The notes under the pieces were generated by a model, which was not told the origin of the DNA, did no database searches, and saw only the letters and a list, made by a program, of their open reading frames with translations. DNA of 64,000 nucleotides, taken from the NCBI RefSeq assembly GCF_037893015.1, contig NC_133666.1:626908310-626972309 (forward strand). The letters are read 5' to 3'. The DNA is from Macrotis lagotis (Eukaryota; Chordata; Mammalia; Peramelemorphia; Peramelidae). Positions 35,259 through 46,360 of this stretch are shown here, piece by piece. The first letter of the stretch is position 1, and each line of letters opens with the position of its first letter. A program made the position numbers and the translations under genes.

Positions 35259-36901
35259 ACTGAGGGCTGAGACTGGGAAGGCAGGGCCAGAGATTCTAAC
35301 TGGGGGGAGGGGGCAGGACCCTGGAGGACCAGCAGGGCAGAGGTATAGAGACTGAGAGCAGAAGCTTGAAGTACAGGGTCTGGAATTTGAATCTGGCGGG
35401 CCTAGGACTTAAGACCCCGGGGGATGGAAGGAGGGAGGAAGGGAGGGAGAAATCTGACCCGGCAACGGCCAGAGGAGGCCGGAGGGAAGCGATTCCAAGG
35501 AAAGATCCCTGGAGATTCCTAGACAAAGGTTCTGAGGGCGAGTGTTCAGTATCCTGCAGCAGGGGATTTGGGGAACTGAAGAATTCTAAGATGGAAGGGT
35601 CTCCCGGGACTAGAGAGGATATCTGGAGAAACAGGAAGAGTAAGGGCACCCGATGAGGCAGAGCTTTAATGGCCTGCAGGAAAGGCCAGGCATCTCTGAA
35701 GGGGTAGGAGTATCTCAGAACCCATTCAGCTCGTAGACTGTACCCCTTCCCTGGGAACCAGGGGCGGACAACATCCTAGAGCCCCTGGTTGCTATAGAAA
35801 CGATGACAAGAGCTCCACCACCCCTCCCCCATCTCCTTCTCTACGGTATTATATCACCCCAATCATGGCTCTATCGGGACCCCTCTTAAAGGGATCCCAA
35901 AGAGGATATTGAAGACCCGTCTTTCCTCGTCTCTGACATAGTTTCCATCCTGGACTTCGGAGACCTGCCGAGGTTTGGGGGAGGGGAGAGACTTCGCACA
36001 ATAGAAATACACTCTATAGTCCATTCTGGCCTCTCCCTCCTCCTCCCTCAAACGAGCTAATGCTGCTAGAGACAAAAATGCTACACAACTTCTCCCCCCC
36101 CCCCCCAAAAAAAAACCTTCTGCATCTCTAAATTCCCAACAGACTCCTGGACATCTTGGAAATGCCCAGGGAAGTCCGTCTATTGGCCATCCTTAGAGAA
36201 AAGGCTCATTGACTTCCAGAGGCAGGCCACAACTTGTTTCTGTTGGGGAAGAAAGATGGTTCTATCCCTGCCTCTGCTTTGGGGGAGCAGTTCCAGAAGT
36301 AGGAGGTGTACCTGCTCCCCAGCTCCTGTCGGGTCCCAGTCCCTGAGATTCGTCGCCACAGTTCCGGAAGTTAGTTCTTTCTTAAGCAGGTTTCCCGGGA
36401 AAAGAGTCAGGAATTGGAGTACCCTGGGGAGTCGTCCCGGATACCAACCCAGATCCCAAATGGGAGGAAGTGAGCTGAAAAAGAGCCCAAGGCTTGGAGT
36501 CAGGAAACCTGGACTCTAGACAAGTCTCTCCTTACTATCTTTGGGCCTTCCTCCTCAGTTTCCCTCTCTTGTAGAATAAGGGACTGAACTCGATGATTTC
36601 TAAGATACCTTTTAGCTCTGCAATCTGTGCTTCTGTGGGTGTGCCAGCTCCTCAAAGCCTGGGAGAGGAACCCCGGTGTTCCGCCCTCCCCAGTCAGACC
36701 TCCTACTAGGGGAACAAGCAAGACTAGGTTTGGGGGCTAGGAGTAGTGAGGAATCTCTGGAGGTTCCAGATGCCACACTCCCCCACTCGACTGTTTCCCA
36801 GTGGAGGTCCTCAGGTACCCTCCCAGTACAAGGAGAGCTCTTTGGACCTTGATGGAGGGGTAATATGTGAGGGTCAGGAAGGGTCTGAGTAGGTTATAAA
36901 C

Positions 36902-36953
<52 letters not shown>

Positions 36954-37300
36954 GCCGGGATGTAGAAGGGACCCAGACGGCTCGGGGTGTCTGAGTCTCG
37001 GTGGCAGAGGGGCCTGGTAATTCCCGTAGGGATTTGTCACAGTGGCTTTTGGATCTTGGCTTCCACGGCCCCGATCCCCAGGTGGGTCTTCAGATTCCCC
37101 TATCTCCTATCTCAGACCTGTGCTAGACCCTCCCCCTCCCACCCTGCTCCGTTTCTCCGACTCTGTCTCTCCGCCACCCGGCCTCCAACTCCCTATTTCG
37201 GCCTCCAGTTTCCCTGTGTCCCTGGCCCATCCCAGCACAGTTCCAGCCCAGCCCTGTCCTTGCCCGGCCCTGTCCCGCCGCCGCTGTTTACAAGGACACG

Positions 37301-37461
37301 CGCTTCCTGGCAGTGACGCCAACCTCCTCCTCCCCTTCCCCACGCCGAGCCCCGGCACACAGGGCGGGGAGGGGGGGGAGAGTGGGGTGCGGGAGGAGGC
37401 GGGGGCCTGGTTCCCCTGCACGACCAATCAGGGATCGCTTACGCAGCCACTGCCGTATAAA
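37301..37461 (+). promoter_or_regulatory. JUNB core promoter: ETS/CRE-like element, CCAAT and TATA boxes
   Basis: CGCTTCCTGGCAGTGACGCC at 37301-37320 joins an ETS core (TTCC) to a CRE-like TGACGCC. This is the layout of the IL-6 response element described for the rodent junB promoter. ACCAATCA follows at 37423-37430 and TATAAA at 37456-37461. Transcription should start near 37487, giving a 5'UTR of about 435 bases. Confidence 0.8.
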
Positions 37462-37923
37462 GGCTCTAGGGTACGCAGCGAGGCCGGCAAAGAAGCGGGG
37501 AGTCCGAAGACTGTGGGTTCGGAACAGGAGCTTGAGAAGGACGGGCAGCCATAGAGCCTCGATCGCCCGAGCCAGCCAGCAAACAGGGTGCGGCGCCACG
37601 GAGACCGGACCCGCCGAAGCAGGCCAGGACTTGGGCTCCCGCTCACCCACAGCAGACCCTTGCCACTGTTCTGGGGGGCGGGGGACTTGGAACCGTGGGG
37701 GCGGTCACTGAAGCCTGAGTCCGGGAAGCGTGGGGCGCAGCAGGGCAAGGCAGCTTTGGCACCGGAGGGGCTTTAAGGAAGCCGGGAGCCGCCGCCTGGA
37801 CCCCAACCCCCCCAAACGTGCCCCGAGGGCCACCTAGGCAGCGGAGCTCGAGTGCCTCGGGGGGCTCCTCCTCCCCGCCGAGGGGAGCGCCGGGGGCTGC
37901 CGGCCGGGCGCGCGGGCGCTTGG

Positions 37924-39015
37924 ATGTGCACGAAGATGGAGCAGCCTTTCTACCACGATGACTCGTACCCGGCGGCCGCTTATGGCCGGGGAAGCGCGGG
38001 CGCCCTGGGACTGCACGACTACAAGCTGCTGAAGCAGAACCTGGCGCTCAACCTGGCGGCGGCCGCCGACCCCTACCGCGGCCTCAAGGCGCCCGGGCAC
38101 GGGCGGGGGCCGGGGCCGGAGGACGCCGGCGGCGCCTACTTTTCGGGGCCGCCGGCCCCCCCTCAGAACGAGGCCCCGGCCGGGCCAGCGGGCTCCCTGA
38201 AGCTCGCGTCCCCAGAGCTGGAGCGCCTCATAGCGCAGAACAGCAACGGGCTCATCACCACGACGCCCACGCCGCCGGGCCAGTACTTCTACTCGCGCAG
38301 CGTGACGGAGGAGCAGGAGGGGTTCGCAGATGGCTTCGTCAAGGCGCTGGACGACCTGCACAAGATGAACCACGTGACGCCCCCCAACGTGTCCCTGAGC
38401 GGCGGCGGCGGCGGCGGCGGCGGCTCCGGGACCGCGGGGCCCCCCGCTCCCCCGAGTAGCGTCTACGGGCCCTCGGCCCTGGGCCCCGAGCCACCTCCTG
38501 TCTACACCAACCTCACCAGCTACAGCGCCAGTGGGGGTAGTGGGGGCGCGGGCGCAGGGGCCGCGGGCGGCTACCCTACTGCCACCATCAGCTACCTCCC
38601 CCACGGACCACCTTTCCAAGGGGGCCACCCGGCAGCCGTGGGGCTGGGCGCGCGGGCCACGGGAGGCGCGGGGCCGCTGGCGGCCTTCAAAGAGGAACCC
38701 CAGACGGTGCCCGAGGCGCGCAGCAGGGACGGGACGCCCCCCGTGTCTCCCATCAACATGGAGGACCAGGAGCGCATCAAGGTGGAGAGGAAACGACTGC
38801 GGAACCGGCTGGCGGCCACCAAATGCCGCAAACGGAAGCTGGAGCGCATCGCGCGACTCGAGGACAAGGTGAAGACGCTCAAGTCCGAAAACGCAGGGCT
38901 GTCGAACACCGCCAGCCTGCTCCGGGAACAGGTGGCGCAGCTCAAGCAGAAGGTGCTGAGCCACGTCAACAGCGGCTGCCAGCTGCTACTGGCCGTCAAG
39001 ATGCAGAACTTCTGA
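37924..39015 (+). CDS. JUNB: JunB, AP-1 bZIP transcription factor (intronless)
   Basis: JunB dimerises with Fos and ATF proteins and binds AP-1 sites in the nucleus. The single exon encodes 363 aa (human 347). The start is the ATG of [15 protein letters not shown], the conserved Jun N-terminus; an in-frame ATG 24 codons earlier (37852) lies in 5'UTR-like sequence. Visible parts are a delta-like/docking segment with [12 protein letters not shown] (about residues 92-103), [47 protein letters not shown] at about 273-286, a basic region at about 284-311 with [12 protein letters not shown], and a leucine zipper at about 312-340. A run of eight glycines (from residue 160) follows PPNVSLS. The human Gly/Ser-rich stretch after GQYFY is almost absent. 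The tail ends VKMQNF, where human has VKGHAF. The gene lies in a CpG island, and its 3'UTR carries AU-rich elements. Confidence 0.98.
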   Translation: MCTKMEQPFYHDDSYPAAAYGRGSAGALGLHDYKLLKQNLALNLAAAADPYRGLKAPGHGRGPGPEDAGGAYFSGPPAPPQNEAPAGPAGSLKLASPELERLIAQNSNGLITTTPTPPGQYFYSRSVTEEQEGFADGFVKALDDLHKMNHVTPPNVSLSGGGGGGGGSGTAGPPAPPSSVYGPSALGPEPPPVYTNLTSYSASGGSGGAGAGAAGGYPTATISYLPHGPPFQGGHPAAVGLGARATGGAGPLAAFKEEPQTVPEARSRDGTPPVSPINMEDQERIKVERKRLRNRLAATKCRKRKLERIARLEDKVKTLKSENAGLSNTASLLREQVAQLKQKVLSHVNSGCQLLLAVKMQNF

Positions 39016-39369
39016 GCCCACGCGCGGCCCACCCACGGCCCCGGCTGCGTGACTGACTCTCCCCCTCACGCCCCCGCCGCGCGTGATTCTGCCCGGGTAT
39101 GGGCGGGCCGCAGACTCTGAGACGCGGGAGGAGGGTAGGGCCACCTGGAGGGCACTGGACTAGACTGAGGGGCCCCGCCCAGAACGCCTGCAGGCTCGCT
39201 CTCTACCTTCCCCACTCACCAGTCACTAGTTCCAATCTCGAAGTTTACAAGCCCCACCTTGGCCTGGGCCCCCAGTGCTCTGGGGCGACCCCTCTGTTCT
39301 CTCTATTTTGTACGTTTGTTTTTTTTTTTTTCTGCTGGAAACAGACACGATTCATATTGAATATAATAT

Positions 39370-39650
39370 ATTTGTGTATTTAAGAAAGAAGTTCTATCCC
39401 CGCGGCGGAGCTGGCCCCGCCGCCCGCACTCGGCCCCAGGGGTGGCGGGGAAGGGATCGGCGGGAGCCCCCCTAGGCAGGGATGCTCCGGGCCTGCCCAC
39501 CCCGTTCGCCCCGAGGGTTCCATCGGGTTGTGTCTCCCGAAGCACTTGGGTTTAAAAGTTTATTTTATCATTTTGTGTGTGTGTGTTTTTGTTGTTCTGA
39601 CTTTTTATTGAATTTATTTAAGTAAAAAAAGACTGTTTATTATTTATTAC
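39370..39650 (+). promoter_or_regulatory. AU-rich elements in the JUNB 3'UTR
   Basis: ATTTA pentamers occur at 39378-39382, 39612-39616, 39616-39620 and 39642-39646 in T/A-rich sequence. Such clusters promote rapid decay of immediate-early mRNAs. No canonical AATAAA was seen near the presumed end at about 39650. Confidence 0.65.
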
Positions 39651-40074
39651 TCCCTGGTGTCTTAATTACAAGATGGGGGAGGGAAGGCGAATGGGAAGGG
39701 CGGGCTAACTTGAACCTTCACTCTGGTTCAGTACCTCCTCCCTTCGTGCTAACAGCCTCCGGAATCTGCCTATTACGTGTCTCCGCTGCCTCCCGTGTTC
39801 TTGTTATCTGCCTGTCTGTCTGTCTCTCTAATCTCTCTATTATCTATCGTCTCTTTGGCTCTCTGTCTCTGTTTCTACTAGGGATCTGAGTCCTGCTTCT
39901 GTCCGCTAGATCGAGTTCCTTTTCACCATTTCCCTGGCTCTCATCTCTGTAGCTTCTTTGTGTGTCTCTCTCCAAGCTGTCTCAGTTTGTAAGTTCTCTC
40001 ATTAAAATCTCTTGGAGTGTCTCTGGTGCTGCAGTCTGTGGCCGCGGGCCGTCCTAGCCCGGAGGGACAGGCTG

Positions 40075-40343
40075 TGACGTCGCTGGGGCTTTTTCTCGCT
40101 TTGAGGCTAGACCCAAATCTATCTTTTGCCGAGAAGCCTCTACGGGGGAGCTGGAGTGGGCTTGGGGCTGCGCAAGCGCGGTTCCTCGCGCCAGGGGGCT
40201 TTTCCCGGTGACGCACAGGAAGCCGTGCCCATACATGGGCCGTTTCTGCCCAGTGACGCGCCGGCGGTCAGGCCTATTCCGGGAATCCCCTCCCACGTTG
40301 CCCGGCTGACCCTGAGCACCGGGAAGAGGGGCCGGGATTTTCC
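40075..40343. promoter_or_regulatory. Probable JUNB downstream enhancer (CRE, ETS/CArG-like, STAT-like and NF-kB-like sites)
   Basis: Visible motifs: CRE TGACGTCG 40075-40082; TGACGCA 40209-40215; ETS core in CACAGGAAG 40214-40222; CArG-like CCATACATGG 40229-40238 (one C in the A/T core); TGACGCG 40254-40260; STAT palindrome TTCCGGGAA 40277-40285 overlapping the NF-kB-like GGGAATCCCC 40281-40290; and NF-kB-like GGGATTTTCC 40334-40343. A serum/cAMP-responsive SRE plus CRE element downstream of junB is known from mouse work. This block has the matching composition at about 1 kb past the stop codon. Function here is inferred. Confidence 0.7.
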
Positions 40344-41347
40344 CAGAGCGAGAAGTTGGGGCGGCGGCTCAGCCTCGGCCCGGGCCCAGGCCCAGGCCAG
40401 GAAACCCCCCGCCCCTGCGGCAATGGGCGGGATGCGGAGCTGTGACACGCGGCGTCCCCAGGAGCGAGGCCCACAGAGCCAGGGAACCGGTTCGGTTCTG
40501 CGGCAGAGCTGTCCGGTCTGTTCTCCTCCCCCGCCTCCAGCCTGGCGCCTTCACCCGTCTGCCAGGACTGACCCTGAAGCCAGCCTGGGACTGGGGGAGG
40601 GGAGGCGGGGCGAATTAGTGCCCGGCTGACCAGGAAGGGTGGTGATTGCCTCCAGTCTACACTCCTTCCCACACCCGCCTTAGTCCCAGGTGGTGGGTGG
40701 TGCCAGCTTCCCATGCCAGGGCGTCCAGGTCTGGTCATGCCCTGTCGGCTCCTCTGTGCCCCACCAGCGACAGGCGCCGCTGCAGCCTCGCCCACTCCCC
40801 CAGCCTGGGGCTCAGGGCAGGGCAGGCCCAGCACCTGGGATGGGGGAGGGAGGGGAAAGGGAACCAAATAGACTAGACACACAGGCGGCAGGCTACCCAT
40901 CTTTCCTAGGAGTTGTGCCCAGGGCCACCTCAACCCTCCCTCTTTCCCCCCCATCCCTTGAACTCATACAAGGGTCAGGCACTTAAATGGTGGAGAGAAG
41001 AGACAAGATCAGACCGTCAGGAAGTACATGGGTCAGGAAGGAGTGGGGGCAATCTCTTGCCCCTGTTCCTGTGGACTATTGGCTCCTTCAGGCTACTCAG
41101 TAGCTTCACTCCACCAAACCCTCGGTGCTTAGTTCTTCTGGTCTGCCCTGATGCACAGGAAGATAAGGTTGGAACATTGTTGAAATTTCAGAGAGATCTA
41201 GGGAACAGGGGTTTCCTTTTTAATTCCTGCCCCCATCTCTGGAAATTGGTTGGACAGAATTACCTGCCATTTAGAAATTCAGCCTCAGTGAAGGGGTATG
41301 AGAGGTCTCAAGGGAAGTTTTAAGCTGAGGTCCTATTACCTCTTTAG

Positions 41348-41497
41348 GTTTTTTTTTTTTTGGCAAGGCAAATGGGGTTAAGTGGCTTGCCCAAGGCCAC
41401 ACAGCTAGGTAATTATTAAGTGTCTGAGACCGGATTTGAACCCAGGTACTCCTGACTCCAAGGCCGGTGCTTTATCCACTACGCCACCTAGCCGCCC
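41348..41497 (-). mobile_element. WSINE-like SINE with 15-16 bp target duplication
   Basis: CTATTACCTCTTTAG flanks it on both sides (about 41333-41347 and 41499-41513). The body is near consensus, so it is probably among the younger copies. Confidence 0.92.
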
Positions 41498-41591
41498 CCC
41501 TATTACCTCTTTAGCTGAAGGAACAGCTCTTAAGATGTGGGCTGGTTCCTCTGTAGGGTACCTAACACAGCAAGGATAGCATCGCCTTGAT

Positions 41592-41746
41592 TTTTTTTTT
41601 TTTAGGTTTTAGCAAGGCAAATGGAGTTAAATAGCTTGCCCAAGGCCACATAGCTAGTTTATTATTAAGTGTCTGAGGCCTGATTTGAACTCAGGTATTC
41701 CTGACTCCCTGGCTGGTGCTCTATCCACCCACATTTAGCTGCCCCC
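41592..41746 (-). mobile_element. WSINE-like SINE (diverged)
   Basis: Antisense copy with a long poly-T and diverged body. CCTTGATTTT before and after is the likely target duplication. Confidence 0.87.
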
Positions 41747-41787
41747 ATCTCCTTGATTTTTCTCCTCTCCCTTTACTTATACCAGAA

Positions 41788-42062
41788 ACAGCTAGGTGGT
41801 ATAGTGGATAAAGCACCAGCTCTGGAAGTCAGGAGGTCCTGAGATCAAATGTGCCCTCATATTATGTGACCTTGAACAAGTCACTTAACCCTGATTACTT
41901 GGAATCCAGAGCCATCTCCATCCATCCTAATTCATATCTGACCATTGGGCCCACATGGCTTCAGAAGAGAAAGCAAGTCTGGTGATTTAGCACAGCAACC
42001 CCTCACTCAAATCCAATTCAGATGCATGTCATTCCCTTCTCAAGAATGAAGGACAAACTAGA
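41788..42062 (+). mobile_element. Mar1-like SINE with RTE-type 3' end
   Basis: A tRNA-type head (ACAGCTAGGTGGTATAGTGG) is followed by a distinct tail with GGTGATTTAGCACAGCAACC, CTCAAATCCAATTCAGATGC and GAATGAAGGACAAAC. This is the marsupial Mar1 layout, whose 3' end is shared with RTE LINEs. AGAAAC at both ends may be the target duplication. Confidence 0.8.
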
Positions 42063-42092
42063 AACAGTGAAAGACAGATCACACTATACTTG

Positions 42093-42126
<34 letters not shown>

Positions 42127-42671
42127 TTTTTCAGGGAGAAAAATGCTCTGGAGGCAATTCTCCTGTCCTATCCTGGAATCTCCCACAATTCAAGCTTTTA
42201 TTTCAAACAAAAGATATAGTGATGGTCCTATATACTGTCCAGGTCAAACAGTTTCCCCTCCACCCCCTCCAAATTCTTCTCTACAAACTCCTAGCCCAGG
42301 GTTCACAAGATCCCAAACCTTCATCTCTCAGCTCTCCCACACTAAGCTCTACTATTCTATGAAGCTCCTCTACTAAAGTCAGTTTTCTACAACCTCTCTT
42401 TAACTGTGGGAGCTTGAGGCAAGGCCACCCTCTGGTGGCTAAATGTAAAGCTACATAAATCAGGTGTCTAATGTTCCTGCCCCTCTTTAATCACGTGGGT
42501 TAGCTACAGCTGGGCAGAAAAAGATGAGTACCCAGATAAGGGTACCAGGTTGTAAACTCCTTTTTCCTCAGGCACAGAGACATAGTTTCAGGCCCAAAGA
42601 AGTTCAAGGAACAGATTCAGGGCCCAACTGCAAGAGAGACTCACAATGAGAGGTTTGATTTTCTCAAAGGT

Positions 42672-42677
42672 TTTATT
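42672..42677 (-). terminator. PRDX2 polyadenylation signal
   Basis: TTTATT on the plus strand (AATAAA on the minus), about 165 bases after the PRDX2 stop. Confidence 0.8.
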
Positions 42678-42839
42678 AGACATAGGCCCCTTCTTGTCTC
42701 CAATACCTGGCCCCTACATAAGGGGAAAAAGAGATTAAGAGGGGACATGGGGCAAGGGCCACTACCCAGAAAGGGCAGAAGCCTCCTTCACCATATTAAT
42801 GTTTGCCACCGGAGCAAAGGGAACAGCAACATTGCTTGT

Positions 42840-45274
42840 TTAGTTGTTCTTAGAGAAATATTCCTTGCTGTCTTCCACATTGGGCTTGATAGTATCTTCT
42901 CCAGGCTTCCAGCCTGCTGGGCATACTGTGAGAGGGAGAAAAAGGAAATAGAAGTGGTAAGGGATAGGAGACAGGTATTCCAGTCCTTTGACCAAAGCTA
43001 GAAGTGAGACTAGGTCAAGACTCCAGTACTACATAGGGTAGCCACTTAGGGGAGATGAAGTATCAAAACAGACAAGGAGAGGTGGGGCAGGATGGGGAAT
43101 ATGCAAGGCTCGATCACCTTCTCCATGCTCATCTGTAAACTGGAACGCTTGTACTAGTCGCAAAGCCTCATCCACTGAGCGTCCCACAGGCAGGTCATTG
43201 ACGGTGATTTGGCGGACAAGGCCCTTAGCATCAATGATAAAGAGGCCCCTGGGTAAATAGAGAGGGATTAGTGTAAGATGCTGGATGCCACTTAAGTCTG
43301 GGCAGTAGAAAGAAGACTGGATTTTAATTCCAAACCCAAATGTATTATATACAAAGTAACAGCAATACTGTGGGATGATACTGTTTCAGCAGTGCTATGA
43401 GCCAAGACAACTCTGAAGAACTTAGGATAAAGAAAACTATTCATCCCCAGAGACAGAGCTGATGTTATCTGAATACAAAGAATACTTTTTTTTTAATTTT
43501 ATTTTTCTAGAGGTTTCTCTTCTTTGGGGGGAGGGGCTACGTTTACTTTCTCAACATGACTATCATGGTAATGTTTTGCATGACTACACATTTTTAACCT
43601 AAATCAAATAACTTGCTTTCTCAATGAGGGGGAGTAGTGTGGGAAGAAAGGAGAGAATTTGTTTTTACACGTAATTGGAGAAACCTAAAAAATCCAAACT
43701 CATTATTATGCCACATCTGTAAGAGTTGAGACTTGCTTTCTTTGGCAGAAATGCCTAACTCTGAATATTCTATACCCTACCCCCCCCCCCCAACCTCAAG
43801 TCTGAATCCTGGCTCTGTACTAGTACTTATATGACTTTATACTAGTCCTTTCACCCCTCTCAGCTTCATTTTTTGTCTCTACAAAAATGAAATTTGATAG
43901 TATAAGTTCACCCTGCTGTTTTTAAGTAAAAAAAAAAGTGTTTTCTTGAGGGTGGCAGAAACTTAAGACCAATTCAGAATGATGACTCTTAAAACTGTTG
44001 ATGATCAAGGACAGAGTAGGACATAACTTAAGAGAGGGGCCCCCAACCATACCTGTAGGCAATGCCTTCATCTTCCTTCAACACCCCGTAATCTCGAGCT
44101 AGGTTTCTGGTTACATCTGCCAGCAGAGGGATTTTCAAAGGACCCAGGCCACCCTCTTTTCGAGGGGTATTGATCCTTTTTAGGGAGGGTGAGAAAGAAG
44201 TTTCTAAGTTACCACCAGAGAGCCCCACTTCCCCCAGTTAAGGGTCATTTTTCCCAGTTTCCAAAGAAAGGGGCCCTCTCAAGTCTGCTCAGGGAACTCT
44301 TCCCCCCCCCCCCCAGGCCTGAGCAATAGATAAGAGCAGCTCAAAGGGGCCAGAGCAGGTGATAAAGGGGTTGCAGGCAGGGTTGTCAAAGCCCAAATGT
44401 ACCACACCCAGGAGGGAGTGGTAAGTCAGGATCAAGAGGATGCTGTTTTAAATTTCTGAGAAAGATGAACAGAAAGTACAGCCTTGTAAGGTGGAAACGA
44501 GCCACATCTGGACCTAGAGTCTGAAGGACCTGAATTCAGATACTAGCTCTGATATTTGAATCCTTATATACTGCTTCTAACTTTTCTAGGTCTGTTTTCT
44601 TCTTTTTAACTTGATGGGGACTGGCTGAAATGTCTTCCAAAGTCTCTTCCAGTTCTAATTACCACAAAGGGCAATTCAGCTTTGGTAGGGAACCCTTTGG
44701 TGTCAATTCAAGAGTAGTTACAGTGGTATGGGATATTCTATAACAAAGAAAAGGAAGGGCCAGTCAGTGACCCTTCCAGTGCTTATTGTGGGTGGTAGGA
44801 GAAGCAGAAAGTTGGATAGGGCAGGGCCCCTTACCCACCCTCCTCCTCTTAGCTGAAATCTTACCAGGCCAGATGAGTGAACTGGGAATCCACAGACACA
44901 CCAAGGACTTCACAGCCAAGCTGATGGAAATCAGAGACCCTATCACTGAAGGCAATGATCTCCGTAGGGCATACAAAGGTGAAGTCCAGTGGGTAGAAAA
45001 ATATGACCAGATACTTTCCTAGAGCAGTAAGAACAAAAGGTGTGAGAAACAAGCTGCTAGGCCTCCTTCCCCCTTCCCTTCACTCTCTAGGTGACTGGTC
45101 CCAGTCAGACTTCTATCCTCCAGCAAAGGGGAAGGTCCCAGTGTCTCTGACCTCTAAGGCTGTTGTCTTACCTTTATAATCTGACAGCTTCACCTCCTTG
45201 AAAGCCCCATCGACCACAGCAGTGGCATGGAAGTCAGGGGCCGGTTTCCCAATGTGAGCATTTCCAGAGGACAT
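42840..45274 (-). CDS. PRDX2: Peroxiredoxin-2, typical 2-Cys thiol peroxidase
   Basis: PRDX2 is a cytosolic enzyme that reduces hydrogen peroxide and alkyl hydroperoxides, using thioredoxin as reductant. Minus-strand coding exons: 45274-45172, 45018-44865, 44175-44053, 43248-43118 and 42925-42840 (TAA). They give 198 aa, the same length as human. The start is [15 protein letters not shown]. The peroxidatic cysteine is C51 in FTFVCPTE and the resolving cysteine is C172 in GEVCPAGW. GGLG and the C-terminal YF motif, both linked to sensitivity to over-oxidation in eukaryotic peroxiredoxins, are present. A non-coding first exon lies in the CpG island at about 45.9-46.0 kb. THSD8 diverges from the same island. 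Confidence 0.98.
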
Positions 45275-45819
45275 GTCTGGAAGAAAGCATTTCCCCTTAG
45301 GGTCAACTAGGGCACCTGATCCGCATTTTCCCCGGCAGTGCAACCCAGCACCACCTCCCCTCCCCCATCTTCTTCCCGAGGCTAGACTGGGCACGTGGGG
45401 CAGACAAAGATGGTCACATGCAGCCCCCCACCCCTCCCTCCTCCGGCCCAATACAGACACTTGGGCACAGGGGCCAGACTAAGCCACCTAACCCCCAGGG
45501 AAAGGGGCAATTCAGACCCTGCCCTCCTGCCACCTCCGCGCTGCCCCCACCCCACCAGGGAAACAGGTCTGGGCACCTCCTCCCAGAACCCTGATTCGGG
45601 CTGAGATAGGCCTCTCCACGGGAACAAAGAGATGCCTGGATTCTTCTCAAGGCTCAGTTTCCCTGCTGCGTGAGGGACAGGTGGAGGAGAATTCACCTGG
45701 GCTCAGTCCCTAAGCGCCCACAACCAAACAAAGGCAGGGGTCGGGAGGAAGGGGCGGGGTTCCAAGGCGAGGGAAGAGCTTTGTGGACCAGACTAGAACC
45801 CGCTCTGCCTGGAAAAAGG

Positions 45820-46360
45820 GGCGTCGCGGGCGGCCTCCGCGGCTCCGCGCTCCACTGGACCTGGGCCGGGCCGCGTTGTGCGCGCCGCGCCGCATCTTAC
45901 CGTACCTGCAGGAGGGCGGGCTCCGAGCCTGGGGACGGGCCGCGCGCGCTCCCAGCCCGCACCAGCAGCAGCCGCGAAGCCGAAAGCAGGATCCCGGCGG
46001 CCTCCGCCCGCTCCTTTTATCAGCGGCCTGTACCACCCGGAGCCAAAGCGTGGGGGGGGCGGAGGGGAGCCGCAGAACAGCAGTTGGGAGGGACTTACGG
46101 GAGCGCGCCTGGGGGCGGACGCCACACGCCTGGGCGGGTCTACGGCGCGTCCTAGGGGGTGCGGGGTGGGGGCGAGGAGCCCGACCCTTGCGCAGCTGAA
46201 GGGGCGGGGCCCCTGACCTCGTCCCCTCCCCTAGCCCGACCCTCAGGATGGGCAGGCCGGCTAACGGAGCGAGCGGAGAAGGCTTGCACCTGGACCCACC
46301 GCGGTGGAGGAGGCGGGGGCCGTGGATGGCCGGGCTGCCGCTGAGGTGGCTCCTGTTCTT
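45820..46360. promoter_or_regulatory. Bidirectional CpG-island promoter of PRDX2 and THSD8
   Basis: A CpG-rich block between the divergent genes. A TATA-like GATAAAAGG on the minus strand (about 46013-46021) would place a PRDX2 start near 45990. A donor CAGGTACGG or ACGGTAAGA on the minus strand near 45897-45910 would end the PRDX2 5'UTR exon. THSD8 starts within the right part of the island. Confidence 0.7.

Larger units (their letters stand above)
28600..37250. other. HOOK2-JUNB non-coding interval (distal part)
   Basis: No protein-coding exon was recognised. The region holds CA/GT microsatellites (30305-30345, 30421-30458, 36905-36953), an (AGT)n repeat, one truncated WSINE-like SINE, and several diverged MIR-like remnants (about 31840-31990, 34400-34640 and 36490-36640). 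It also holds AP-1/MARE-like sites (28922, 31021, 33389) and a perfect CArG box at 35249. Position suggests JUNB regulatory DNA, but that is inference. Confidence 0.6.
39660..42650. other. JUNB-PRDX2 intergenic region
   Basis: The two genes converge here. The region contains a CpG-rich downstream segment (about 40020-40460), two WSINE-like SINEs, a Mar1-like SINE and a (GT)n at 42097-42124. No protein-coding exon was recognised. Confidence 0.65.

Noticed and set aside
37834-38964. 376-codon open frame antisense to JUNB
   Set aside because: It mirrors the GC-rich, strongly selected JUNB frame; the translation is low complexity and resembles no known family.
40274-40954. 226-codon minus-strand open frame downstream of JUNB
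   Set aside because: Lies in CpG-rich regulatory DNA, with Pro/Gly/Arg-rich composition and no recognisable domain.
45113-45460. Longer PRDX2 start at an upstream in-frame ATG (45460)
   Set aside because: The extra 62 residues have no match to peroxiredoxins; ATG at 45274 gives the conserved 198-residue protein.
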